A stretch of DNA of 64,000 bases from Clitoria ternatea (Eukaryota; Streptophyta; Magnoliopsida; Fabales; Fabaceae), in the NCBI GenBank assembly GCA_037962975.1, contig CM075675.1, positions 102,973,718 through 103,037,717 of the forward strand, read 5' to 3'. Position numbers and translations under genes: made by a program. This document shows positions 49,789-62,200 of the stretch, in pieces (the first letter of the stretch is position 1; each line of letters starts with the position of its first letter). The notes under the pieces are model-generated. The model was not told the origin of the DNA, did no database searches, and was given only the letters and a program-made list of their open reading frames with translations.

Positions 49789-50863
49789 TTAATCTGTGAT
49801 ATAAAGTGTGTCTAATTCCAACTCCTGGGCAACGATGGTGCATTCGGGATCAATTGTCTGTGTCATGAACCCAAGGGGATTAACATAACGTTCCAATGAA
49901 GAGACACCCATGTTCTTGGTGAGGATAATTCTGTCAGACTTGAATGGCATGGCCTCTCTACATTTTCCCTTAGTAGGTGTATCAGCAACAACAACACATA
50001 TGTCTTCCTCATGATCACCATAGACTGGAATGTTGTACATCCCATTTGCATCAGTTTTGTCGTCTTTCACATATGTCACATTTTTGTTGTCAAGTTCGTT
50101 TACGCACTTCAAAGTTATATTAACACCTAAGCACAAGTTTCATTTTCACATTAGATTAGTGTAAAGATTTTTAAGCTATCAATCAACAAGTATAATTAAC
50201 TTTTATAATAATTATCATAAACTTCAAATCTAGTGTTGGTTGAGAGACTACCGATGTATAAAATATGAAAAATATTATTTTGACAGCATCTTCAAAAAGA
50301 CACCATATGGCAATATCCATTTCTCACTTTTATCCCTCCATTATGTGCAATTAACATAACATGAGAGAAAATAAATAAATAAATAAATAAATATGGTAAG
50401 ATCAAGTATATCTATTTGGGGTTAGATAGTGTTCAAATGACCGAGTTTGTAAGATATTTACATATGGGATGTTATACAGAATCATTTTTATTATTGTTGC
50501 TTCCTATAGCTACGTATCTAGAGTCATATTTTTGTGAATACTAAAAAAGTGGGGTCATAGGAAAATAAATAATGAAGAGAGATATACAAATTAAGTTGGG
50601 CTTGAATATGCGTGCATGACCTCTAATAGGTTATTATATGATATTTTTTATGAACATATATGCATATATAATGGTGTTGGCTGCTAAAAGTAAATAAAAA
50701 TATTACCTTCCAAGGGTTGGCTAAGCCTCGACTCAAATGCAAAATGGCAAGGATCACAATAGATCTTGCCTTCAACGAAGAATTTGTCAACGGGATCTTT
50801 ACGAGCCAAGACAGATGCGAAACAAAAAATAGACACAATGAGGGCAGCAAATGTCTTGGCCAT
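49789..50863 (-). CDS. Pollen Ole e 1-like secreted protein, copy C
   Basis: Exons 50707-50863 (157 bp) and 49789-50126 (338 bp) flank a 580-bp GT-AG intron and give 164 residues. Exon 1 is two codons shorter than in A and B, inside the signal peptide (MAKTFAALIVSIFCF), which stays hydrophobic. The six cysteines, EGKIYCDPCH, TDANGMY and both sequons are unchanged. Exon 2 differs from copy A by S-to-N after NGMY, V-to-I after EC, and S-to-T next to the C-terminus. Intact; its upstream region matches that of gene A over nearly 400 bp. Confidence 0.93.
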
Positions 50864-50934
50864 GGTGATTTTATTTGGCTTATTAATTATTGATATTCCT
50901 CCCCTTGTGTTGAATGAAGCTAGATGCTACCAAT

Positions 50935-50944
50935 CCTTATATAG
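50935..50944 (-). promoter_or_regulatory. TATA box of gene C
   Basis: CTATATAAGG on the minus strand, identical to gene A and at the same distance from the start codon. Confidence 0.8.
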
Positions 50945-51330
50945 CCACTTTCATAACCCTTATTCCTTTCATTTTGTGGTTAATATTGGGTTACTATATT
51001 TGAAGGCCAAAAGCTTAGCTCATTATGTGTACGATTGAGATAAACTGGAGGAGTTAATTTGCTCCTAATTTGTGTTAGAAGTTAAATTAGTTTCTTTTAT
51101 TGTTTCAAAAAATAATCATGATACCATTATTGTATATATACTATAGAGAGAGTCAAAATATATGAACAAAAAATTAAATGTTTATCATAACATAAGAAAT
51201 TATAATTGAAAACAAATAAAGAAGATCATAAATTCTATTTGGTTAATACTATTTTCGCTTCATCTGTTTGTTTTACGGTACAAAACTTTAAAACAATTTT
51301 TTTATGTATTAAATAATTTTTTATATTATA
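50945..51330 (-). promoter_or_regulatory. Upstream region of gene C shared with copy A
   Basis: Alignable with 3388-3770 with few changes and small indels. The end of the match at about 51330 marks the right border of the duplicated segment. Confidence 0.6.
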
Positions 51331-51379
51331 AGTATTTTTTGAAACTGGATGGGGGTATTAGGCGCATAGGATATATTAA

Positions 51380-51531
51380 CTAATCAAAATCAATTCCTAC
51401 ATGCCAAGAATCTTCTCTTAACAATTTGACAACTTCCTCAAGAGAGGCAAGACTATCATAAACATCAAAACTAAGATCAAGATTACAAGCTTTATTAACC
51501 AAAAAAAAATTAGCCACTTGATTGGCTTCTA
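51380..51531 (-). pseudogene. RNase H C-terminal fragment of a retroelement
   Basis: Minus strand reads EANQVANFFLVNKACN, then SLASLEEVVKLLREDSWHVG and a stop at 51380-51382. This resembles the conserved tail of plant LINE-type RNase H (A-N-x-V-A followed by a P/S-x-L-LL-D pattern). About 50 codons only; no other domain nearby. Confidence 0.5.
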
Positions 51532-53659
51532 TATATGTACTCAATTTACGTGAAAATAATAAAAATACTAATAAATATATATTAAATATATCAATAAATA
51601 TATTTTAAACAAATTATCAATCGCCTTTTAAATATTTAACATTAAAAAGTATATCTTTAATTATCAATTTTATGTATTAAATATGTTCTAACAAATCTTA
51701 ATTTTAACTGCACTTTATATAAAATATCATACAGTATATTATAAATTATGATATATTATAATTTATAATTTATTGGGTAACTGGGGAAATTGTAACCAAT
51801 AAAGTTTGAAAAAATTGATCAGTACAAATTCCAAAATTAAGATTGTGGAATATTCCACTCTCGCGAGTTACAATAGGAAGAAGTGCTAATTTTCTTAAAC
51901 TTGGTGTGTGAGTAACAATTTTTGTAAACCTCGGGGATAAACACAATTTATCCTAATTTATTTTATAAAATTATATATAAGAGTTTAAAAATCAGTCCAA
52001 GTTAAAAATATTTTTTAAAAACTTAAAACAATTTTGTTAATTAATTAGGGTTTTCAAAAATCTTAACAGTTAAATCAAATTTGATTTTAAATAAGATAAA
52101 TTCTTTCAATGAATGAGCTGATATATTCTCATCCCTAATTATATTTAGTAAAATTAATTTTATGAAATGTACGCTTGGATTATATATATAATGCAATCAT
52201 GCTATATGTATATAGGTTTTACAATTATTTTAAATGGACAACTATTTGTAAAAAAAATATGGTGTGTATAATCAGGTTCAAAGATATTTTTTATATATAA
52301 AAGCAAGAGAAAATAACAATAAACATGAGCAATTTATGTTAGGTGGTGGGGAAGAAGCAGCCCAGACCTGTGTGTCTTTTCTTTGGCGAATAAAGAAGTG
52401 AATATCTTCTCCAATCGTGTTTCTTGTGAAAGGATCGATCTTACTACCACAATAAGACTCAACAATCTCACAATATTTAGCTGAACTTCCTCATAATCAT
52501 CTCACTCACTTCTTCATCTCTATCTACACTGAATGCAAGCGTACAGATTAAATTGGAATGGAGTGATATATACAAGGATATAGGCAAATCTATCTATTAA
52601 TATAATCAAAGAAAGTTTATGTACATGCGCAAGGAAACTGTTGAAGTTCTTGGCTTGCTGTAGTGTAGCTAACAAACATCACATCAGCTTGTCCTTGGCT
52701 AGCTTGCTCTATTCATTCAAGGTTAATAGTTAAACCAACAATAGAAAAGTGAAAAGAAGTTAGCCACGAAATCTGATTGTTTGTTCACATTTAACTAATT
52801 AGTGTTAGTTAGTATAATATTTAGTTGAAAAAGTTGAGCTTATATCTATTACAATGTTTTCTGGATTTTTCTGTCAGTGGCTATTAGATATTCTCAACCT
52901 TAGAAATTAGTTTTAGAGATGACCTTCCTTTACACTCGTAAAGGACTCATCACAAACCCTTTCCACACATCACATGCACATATGCATGTGGGACGCCTCA
53001 CACTTATAACCCAATTGAGTGTGTTTTATAAATGTAAGGAAAACTTCACTCCTAGAAGTAGTTTTTGGATTGAGAAAGTCCAATAACACACAACATCTTA
53101 AAACAAATGTTTAAATAATTACTGATTTTGTGATGCAGTTTTGGATTATATGTACACATTGTTTCAAGTCATCAAATTAATTTGATACAATACTGGATCT
53201 TATGTATTTAGTGCACATGATTAATTATTTGGAGTAGTTATGTTGGGTAAAAAAAATAAAAAAATGAGTAGTAAAGATGTTTGCTAGTGTTTTGTATATT
53301 TTTTTTATTCCTATAATTTTTTAAGGAGAAAATTATTTGAAAACATTAGTTTTGCGTTGAATGGAATATATATGGGCAAGGATTTGTAACAACTAACAAC
53401 TATATAAATTTGATTTGTGCAGGTTTTGAGAGCTCTCTTTTTTTTGGATAACGAGGTTTTGAGAACTTAGTTTATGGGTGTAAAATATTTGGATGATGAG
53501 CCTTTCAATAAAATATTTGTAACAACTGTATAAAATTTATTTTAAAGAGATTCTTTTAACTTTTAAACAATCAGTGATATGCTTTTTATGTAGCTTAGTA
53601 AGTTTTCTTGAAGAATAATATCAATATTAGGATATTTCAATATACTGACTGGTTTCTAA
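51532..53659. other. AT-rich intergenic DNA
   Basis: No complete gene was seen. One 14-codon stretch on the minus strand near 52496-52545 (AFSVDRDEEVSEM) recalls the VDRDQEV motif of the AAA-ATPase at 56848-58556, and may be a relict of a paralogue. Confidence 0.4.
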
Positions 53660-55722
53660 ATATGTTGGAGCTGTAAGTAGCATGCATATGTTGGCTCAAC
53701 TGTCGAGTTGCATACATGGTGTCTGGTCATGTTTTAGTTATCAATCTCCCCACCATTCTTCTGTATTCTAGAGGATCAGCATAGGGGAATGAGGTGCTTG
53801 ACATAGGGACTTTCATAAGTTTACAACCTAAAATCATTAAGCAAATCCAATCAGTACTTTAACTCAACAATTCCTTGAGTCGAAATGAGCTATCTCCAGC
53901 CAACAAAAATACTTCAAAATTCCTAAATCCTTAATACCAAAGGCCAAGAGCAATTTGGATTTGATTGAATCAAACTCCTTTAAATTATCTCCAACTAGAA
54001 TTACATCATTTACATATACTAGCAAAGATGAACAGTGAATGGTCAAATTTTGTATAAGAAAATCCAAGTCTCAAGAGAAATGCAGTAAGTTTCTCATGTC
54101 AGCTGCGACTTGCTTGTTTTAGGTCATTCAGAGACTTCAAAAGGCTACAAACTTGATTTGTCTTGCCCTGTGTCAATCCTTCTTGAAAAGCCAACTGGTG
54201 GATGTACACATCCTCCTTTAAATAACCATGTAGAAATTAATGCATTATCAATATCCAACGAATGGATGTGCCATTTTTTATTTGAAGCTAATGCCAAAAT
54301 CAATCTGATGGTAGTAATTTTTGCCACTATAGAGAAAGTCTCCAGATAATCCAAGATTTCGACTTGTGTACATCCTCTTACAACCAATCGAACCTTATAT
54401 CTTTCCACACCCCCATATGTTTTTCTTTTGATTTTGCACACCCACTTGCTGCTAATTGATGTGACATTGGGTGGGCAATCCACAATCTTCCAAGTATGGT
54501 TCTTATTTAATGCATCAAATTCCTTTGACATATCATCTTGCCATTGCGATGATGTTGAAGCCTCTGCAAAACACCTAGGCTTGACTTGTTGATCCGGTGA
54601 GGTCGTGTAAGCTTTATGGCTAGGAGATAAATTTTGGTAATTGACAAAGGGTTTGCTATTGTGATGTTTGGTCTTGGACAGGTTACATGCATAATCTTGT
54701 AGGTGTTTAGGTGGTTTTCTACTTCTGGTTGGTCATTGGGATATTGGTTGGGACTAAGGGTTACATTGAGCTTAGGTAAGGGCTCAGTGGTTCAGGCTCA
54801 AATGAAGGTTGGGTTGTAGGTTCTAGTGATGGTGAGGCACTAAGATCAACATATTTTAAGGAATTAGGAGCATTTTGGTCCTTGAGTGGCAAAAATTGCT
54901 CATGGAAAATCACATTCCTTGACACTGTAATGGCATGAGTCTTGAGGTTAAGAATGAGAATCCTTCTATTCCTTTTTTATATCCCAGGAATGTTGTTGTC
55001 TCAGATATGGGATCAAACTATTCCTCCTTCCTGCCAGCAAAGTGGATGTCTAGCACAATGAGCCAAAGACTTTGAGGCATGCCAGGTCTAGTGGTTCCCC
55101 ATTTAACACTTCATAAGGGGATTTATCTCCTAACATGTGAGATTGTATACTTACATAACTTCTTAGCCAATCCAGATTGATTCAACAAGGCTTTTGCTAC
55201 ATTTAATATGTGTTGATGTTTTATCTCTACCTTCACATTTTGTTGAGGGATTTATGGACATGAAGTCTAATGTAGAATCCCCTTACTGTTGTAGTAAGCT
55301 GGCATGGAGAACTCAAGCCCATTATCACTCCTAATTCTTTTTACTTTTCTACCAAATTGCACCTTCACAAGCTGGATAAAGTTTTGAACATGTTTTCTAG
55401 CCTAAGATTTGCACCTTCATAAATCTAGAGTGACCATCCACCATGGTTATAAAGTATCTATCTCTATTAACAGATGTAATCGAAAATAGACCTCATATCC
55501 AAGCGCAATAGTTCAAAGACACTACTTGTTATAGAATCACTAGCATGAAAAACAAGTTTCCTTTGTTTTGCTACTTGGCAAACATCGCAGAACATGCAAC
55601 TAGTGTAAGATATGTAGTTATATCTATTTTTTATTAACCTTAACCTCTTAATTGATAGGCAAACTAATCTAAACTGCCACAAGCTACTCACAAGAATTAT
55701 GCTAGTAGTGCTTTGATACCAT
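53660..55722 (-). pseudogene. Ty1/copia remnant with gag-protease deleted
   Basis: In its own sense: PBS-like TGGTATCAAAGC (55711-55722); within about 100 bp an integrase zinc-finger remnant (SLWQFRLVCLSIKRLRLI, then FCDVCQVAKQRKLVFH near 55545-55590); a decayed integrase core; then RT (NHTWKIVDCPPNV, SKWVCKIKRKTYGGVERYKV, 54531-54145; LLVYVNDVILVGDN near 54030) and the lead-in to RNase H (EYRRMVGRLI near 53750). Gag and protease are absent. Many stops and frameshifts. Confidence 0.8.
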
Positions 55723-56060
55723 AATAAAATTCTAGAGAGAATAGCCTTGAGCAGGAGTTGATTGAATGAAGAATGATACTTCATTGAATTACAATGAGTG
55801 TACATTAGAGTAGTTATACAATAAAAGAGTTGTAGCACAACTAATTATACAACCAAAGGGCTTGTTTGTTTATTTTAAGAATACTTATTTTAAATATTGA
55901 CGTGTTTATTTAAAGTTTTAAAAATAAGGAAGCCGATTTTTGTTTATTCTAAAAAGCAACTCTAATCAGCTTATTAAAAAGTAATTTATAAATTTTTTTT
56001 TAAAAAACACTTAAAAATAAGTTTAAACAAACGGCCCAATATAGAATCCTAATCACTTAA
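55723..56060 (-). repeat. Probable LTR remnant of the copia element
   Basis: Lies beyond the PBS where the 5' LTR is expected. Its ends are not clear and a MITE interrupts it; the call is positional. Confidence 0.35.
55858..56037. mobile_element. Foldback MITE (180 bp)
   Basis: GGGCTTGTTTGTTTATTTT at the left and, reversed, GGGCCGTTTGTTTAAACTTA at the right form imperfect inverted repeats; a GAAGCC...AAGCA core adds partial internal pairing. No convincing target duplication was found, so the superfamily is open. Non-coding. Confidence 0.65.
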
Positions 56061-56847
56061 CTAACTCTTACAACTCAACTAATACACATGTAAGTTGTGT
56101 GAGCATTGAGTTAGATAATAAGTTCTATCATTAACTTAAAATATAATTAATCTAACTTTTGTATGTTTTATTAATAATTTAGTTTAATTTTTTCCATCCC
56201 CGTGTGCACACGCGGGATAAAAGATTAGTTGTTAAAAAATGAACCTTCTTTGGAGGTTGTCTGAGATTGTACGATTTACTTACTTACCTTAATGTTTATA
56301 CTTTATAGTGAGATGAGATGACTCATTTTCACTCTTCTTAGGTGGTGAGACTTGAGAGATTTCTATGAAATTTCTTCCATCTTTCCTGCCTATGATGTGT
56401 AATGAACTTTTGCTTTGGAAAAATTCAGATCTCATTGACTCAATGGCAGGGCCGGCTATATTAAAAGAAGACCAAAACATCAACTTTGACTATAATATTT
56501 GGCGTCCCATAGTTTCATTGTTGTACGTTTAATTATACTAAAAATAGGGAAAAATTAATATTATCGAGAGAAATTGAGATCCAGAAACTTAAATAAGAGT
56601 AAATTTTTTGATATAGTTTTAAATTATTAGTCCATACTCCATTGATTAAATAATAGATATATCACATGGAGTTATTGCTAGGTTTACAATATGAGCTGAG
56701 ATTATGAGATTATTGGAAGAGTCTTATTTCATCTCCACTGAATATATTATTGGAGAAGGATGGAGAGTTTTAACAAAGATCAAATTTCAAGCAATATTGA
56801 CTCTAGTTGTATAGAGAATAGGCGGTATACGAAGTTTCCCTATCTTC
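56061..56847. other. 3' flank of the AAA-ATPase gene
   Basis: AT-rich. A 64-codon minus-strand open frame at 56289-56483 has no recognisable motif. The 3' UTR of the ATPase gene should occupy the right end. Confidence 0.45.
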
Positions 56848-58556
56848 TTATTTTAACTCATCCCCACCTTGTATGACATTCTGGTCAGTTTCAGTCAACC
56901 CCTTCGGCATTTTCTTGTCGCGGAGGAATTTGACAATGTCTTGTAGGCATTCTTTAGAACCAGCAATATTTGTTAGCTCTCCAGCAATTTCTGCTGCAGT
57001 CACTTGTACTTCTCTTAGGAGCCCTTCAATCTCTTGAAAGAGTTTGTGCTGAGAAATCCCAAGGTAATTGAAGGCCAATTGCTTGAAAGCAGAAAAGTTG
57101 CAGTATGACAAGTGAAGAGGCATGTCCATTCTGCCAGGCCTTAGCAGAGCAGGATCAAGCCTTTCAATGTGATTGGTTGTGAAAACTATGATGCGTTCCT
57201 CTCCACAGCATGACCAAAGACCATCTATCGCATTCAAAAGTCCTGAAAGTGTCACCTGTTAAAAAATTGTACATAAACAAACGTGAGACAAGATTAAAAT
57301 TACGTGACCATTTACATGGTCTTGACAACTAATCATAATTAACTTGTTTACTATTAGTATAAAATTTGACATAAGCAAAAGAACATTATGAAGTTGCAAG
57401 CATGTGCATGTTGTTAACATGTAAGTGCATACTTTAAATAATTGAAATTTGTTATCCTGTTCTAAATATTTTGTACTTAATGTATGTACCCCTTTAACCC
57501 TTGGCTGTTTTTAATGAAAACTGAGAGTGAACTTATAAGATAAATGAAACATTTAAGTAGAAAACTTACCTTTTTGACTCCATCATTTACAGCTTCCTTA
57601 TTTTCTTCTCTGTTCTGTAGCTTTATAGTGCAATCAATATCCTCTATCACAAGTATAGAACGGTTAGACATGCCAAGGATCAAATTCTTTAGTTCATTGT
57701 TCTGCTCAACAACAGTGAGATCCAAGTCATAGATATCATAGTTAAGGTAATTGGACATGGCTGCAATAAGGCTAGATTTGCCAGTTCCAGGAGGGCCATG
57801 AAGGAGGTAACCACGTTTCCATGCTTTTCCAGTGTTTTTATAGAACTCCTTACCCTTCACAAACTTGTCCAAATCATTCACCACATCCCTTTTAAGCTCT
57901 TCATCAATTGCAAGAGTTTTGAAGGTCATGGGGTGAACAAAGTTGACACCCTCCGTATTCCAATGATCTCTATATTCAATTGTGCGAAGCTTCACTGCCC
58001 TGCTTTCGTTTTTGATAGCCTTGGCTCTCTCCATCACGTATGGTAAATATGAGTTGAAGATCTCCTCCTTGTGTTTCTTGTGAAAGCTTAGCTCATAGTG
58101 CCTTACCTCTGACCTCAAAGAAGCATTCAAGTCTCGAAGATAGTCCCTATTGGTAGATGACTCAGCGTGCTGACACTTGAATTTCCATCTTACCTTAACC
58201 CCTTCAAAATCATCATTCACTTCTTGGTCTCTATCTACACCAAATGATAGCTCTTTGTCAGTCTCAGATTTGCTTGCTTTGACTCTTTGAACTGAGAGGG
58301 TGGCTTTAGTGCCTAAATAGGCCTCTGCAGCCTCAAAAACTTGGTTTTTGGACTTCCCTCGGAATTCTTCAATGACAACAGTGAGTTGGGTGGAGAATTG
58401 GCTAGAAAGATTGTGAAGCCCCGATTGGAAAAAGTCTACGAATTCTTGAGGAATGAATTCATTGGTAATGGTTCGGATCAGCATAGCTGAGGCTGCAACA
58501 GAGGCCACAGCAGATAAAAGTGACTTTCTATTGAACATCATTTTGATTAAATGCAA
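56848..58556 (-). CDS. BCS1-like AAA-ATPase
   Basis: Exons 57570-58556 (329 codons) and 56848-57255 (135 codons plus stop) join in phase 0 across a 314-bp GT-AG intron, giving 464 residues, slightly short for the family. Order: N-terminal hydrophobic segment (about 13-30), AAA-ATPase-associated N-domain (about 35-130), Walker A GPPGTGKS 254-261, Walker B ILVIEDID 301-308, and the second region of homology TTNHIERLDPALLRPGRMD (355-373) with R368 and R371 as candidate arginine fingers. Plant relatives (At2g18193/At3g50940 type) sit in the mitochondrial outer membrane or ER and respond to stress; that is family knowledge. Start: M1 or the MM at 6-7, both upstream of the membrane segment. Intact and probably functional. 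Confidence 0.93.
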
Positions 58557-58656
58557 AGTGGGATGATACCGAAAGGATAGGCAAATTGTTCAAAATTTGC
58601 TTTTGTATGGAGCTTGTATGAGTTTCAAGATGCAAATCTAGTGATTGGTGTATCCA

Positions 58657-58666
58657 TTTTATATAG
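58657..58666 (-). promoter_or_regulatory. TATA box of the AAA-ATPase gene
   Basis: CTATATAAAA on the minus strand, about 100 bp upstream of the first ATG. Confidence 0.65.
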
Positions 58667-59271
58667 TAGTAATAGTATGGAGTAGGTAAAATAGTTCACT
58701 CTTATTTTGGGTCGTTGCTCGGGGACCTTGACGTGTTCACCGCACTTATTGAGTTCATTTTGAAAATTTCTAGTTAATTTCAATTCATGATAACAGGCTT
58801 GCAACTCACAAACATTTCAAGTGAAGGGTAAATAAACCACATGTTCAATAGTTCAATGACAAATGATTAGTACTTTGAAGATTATGCATATTCATGCGAA
58901 CTTGGTAAGAAAAAGTTATAACAGTAAACTAGGATTATGCAAAGGCAAAATATCTGTTATTTGGATTGCTTTGGCCAAAAAGTTTCATGAACAATAATGA
59001 AAAAGTTAACAAATATAGGAAACCAATAAGGTAATATTTAGAGTTATCATTCAATCTACATTAAACTGTTTCGATATAGAAACATATTATAACGGGTTGG
59101 ATCTAGGAAATTTGGAATTAATCGACCTTTAAAGAAGATGTTTAAGCTCAACAAAAGCTTGATTTAAGTAGTCTTTTATTGCATTTGACATCATAAGGCT
59201 TAACTAAAAAAGCACAAAGTTTATTTGGGTTAAAAATATAAACTCAATTCTTTGATTTTACTAGTGGATCA
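58667..59271. other. Upstream region of the AAA-ATPase gene
   Basis: AT-rich, no gene recognised. Distal promoter by position, ending at the LTR of the copia element at 59272. Confidence 0.5.
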
Positions 59272-62200
59272 TGTTGGTAATTAAAATAAATTGTCTAATT
59301 GAAAATTAACATGTTGTAAAAAATATAAACACTCAAAGAATAAAATTTATTCTCACTATATTATTTGTATAGTAGACACACTCAAGTTTCTTTAGCTTTG
59401 TTAAAAGCCAATACACAAAAAAAAAACATAAAACTAATTAAAGCTTGTTAAAGCTTTCTCTCAATCTTTTTTTTCCCTCACTTTCTTGTTCATACAAGAC
59501 ATGCAAATAACAAAGGTAAGGTATCCTATTTATACTAAATTTTGTTGTCACTTTTTCTAATGAAGAAAAATTCAAGTTGGAACTTACTTCCTAAGTTAGC
59601 AAAATTCAAGTTGGATTTTGTTTCCTAAGGTAGAAGAGTTCAAGTTGAAATTTGCTTTTAAGAGAAATATTCTAGGAGCTTCTAGCAAATCAAATGGTCA
59701 AGTTTAATTTCTAACACCTTCCCTTAAACTTGGCTTCATCATCCCAAGCATATTCTTCAGCTTCAAGAACAAATTTGTTTTAAGCGGCTTTGTGAAAATA
59801 TCTGTGACTTGATTTTCTAAAGCACAATATTCCATCACAATTTTGTCTTTAATCAAGTCACGAATGTATTGGTGCTTGATATCAATATGTTTGCTACGAC
59901 CATGAAAATTTGGATTCTTTTTCAAAGCAATTGTTGTTTTGTTGTCACACAATATTTTTGTTGGCTCATCTTGTTGATGTTGCAACTCACTTAATATTCT
60001 CCATAACCAGACTGCTTGAGTAGCACAAGTTGTTGTTGCAATGTACTCTGCTTCTGCTAGCAACTACTTGTTGTTTCTTGGAGGACCAAGAAAATACACT
60101 TGTTCCTAGATAAAAGGCATAACCTGAAGTGGTTTTTTGAGTTTTAGTTTCACCAGCCCAATCACTGTTTGTGTATCCAATTATACCTTTAACATACCTT
60201 AAAATTCTCTTTGCAGCTTGCCAATGAGATTGTCTTGATGATCCCATGAATCTACTTAAGGGTCCAACTCCATAAACTATGTTAGGTCTTGTTGTTGTCA
60301 AGTACCTGAGGCTTCCTACTAACATTCTGAAATTTGTTGAATTAACAAGATCACCACCACTTTCTTTTCTGTTTCAATCTTTCTTTAACCGGTGTCAACA
60401 TTGGTTTACATGTCTCCATCTTGAATTTATTCAAAACATTTGTTGCATATTTCCTTTGAGAGATAAAAATCCCTTTATTTGTTGGTTTCACCTCAATGCT
60501 CTGAAAATAAGACATTAGGCCCATATTTGTCATTTCAAACTGAGTAGACATATTCTCTCTGAATTCAACTAGCAACTTTGAATTATTGCCAGTGAAGATT
60601 AGATCATCCACGTACAGACAAACAATAATAATATCTTCAACTTTGTTTATTTTGACATATAAAGCATGCTCATATGGACTTCTATGAAATCCATTGTTGA
60701 TGAAGTATGTGTCAATACATATGTACCAAGCTCTAGGCGCTTACTTTAATCCATATAGAGCTTTCTTTAACTTGTAGACCTTGTCTTCATCTCCTTGTTG
60801 ATAACCTGGTGGTTGCTCAACATAAACTTCTTTTTCAAGTACACCATTTAGGAAAATAGACTTGACATCCATTTGAGAAATCTTCTATATATTTTGAACA
60901 GCAAGAGAAAGAATCATGCTTACTGTGTTCAATCCAGCAACTAGAACAAATACTTCAAAATAATCAATGTTGGGTTTTTGTTTGTATCCTTTTGCCACCA
61001 ATCGTGCTTTGAAACAACCTACTTCGTTATTTGGATTGTACTTTGTTTTGTACACCCATTTTACACTTATTGGTTTCTTTCCTTCTAGAAGTATTGTTAA
61101 CTCTCATGTTTCGTTCTTCTCAATTGCATGAATTTCTTCATCCATTGCTTTAATCCAACAATCATCATTGGTTGCTTCCTCATATGTTACTGGATCACAG
61201 TTTGCAAATAAGGCATAATATAACTTCTTCTGTATCTTCTGGATTATCATCTCTACTAACTATATAATCTTGCAAGTGTGGAGGTGGAAGCCGCTCCCTT
61301 TGTGGATATCTTTGAGGTGGTGAATCCGGTATTGATTCAGCCGATGGTTTTTCAGCTTTGTCATCTACTTCTCCATGTATAGTAACTAGTACAGGAAATA
61401 GTTCTTTTTCTTTTCTGACCAGTCCCACATTCTATCTTCATCAATGGTAACATCTCGACTGATGATTACCTTTTAAGTTTCTGGATTATACAACTTGCAG
61501 GCTTTTGTTTCTTCATTGTATCCTACAAAGATGCATTTTTCTACTTTGTCATTGAGCTTCTTCCTTAGTTGATTAGGAATAAGTACATAAGCAATACAAC
61601 CAAAAACTTTCAAGTGACTAAGATTTGACTTTTTCTTATTCCAAGCTTCTTGTGGAGTTTTATCACGAACACTCTTGACAGGACACCTATTTAATAGGTG
61701 TATTGCACAAGCCACAACTTCGGCCTAAAAACTCTTTGGTAATTTCTTGCAATGCAACATGCTTCTCACCATATCCATGATTGTTCTGTTCTTCCTTTCT
61801 GCTACCCAATCTTGTTGCGGGGTGTATTTGGCAGTCATCTGATGCTTAACACCATGTTTCCTCAAGAAGTCATCACAAACAATATATTCTGTCCTATCAG
61901 TTCTCAAGGTTTTCAGAATATAACCATTCCGCCTTTCAACATATACTATAAAACTTTTAAATGTATCACAAGCATCAGATTTATTTTTTAGAAAGTAAAC
62001 CCATGTCTTCTTGTTAAAGTCATCAATGAAAGTAATAAAATATTTATTACCTCCATTAGATGGAATTTCCACATAACATAAATCATGGCGCACCAGCTCA
62101 AGTGGTTTTGTAGCTCTCCAGGCACGTCCTTTAGGAAAAGGATCTCGATATTTCTTGCCAACTACACAAGCTTCACACAGTTGATCAGGAGCTTGGATAA

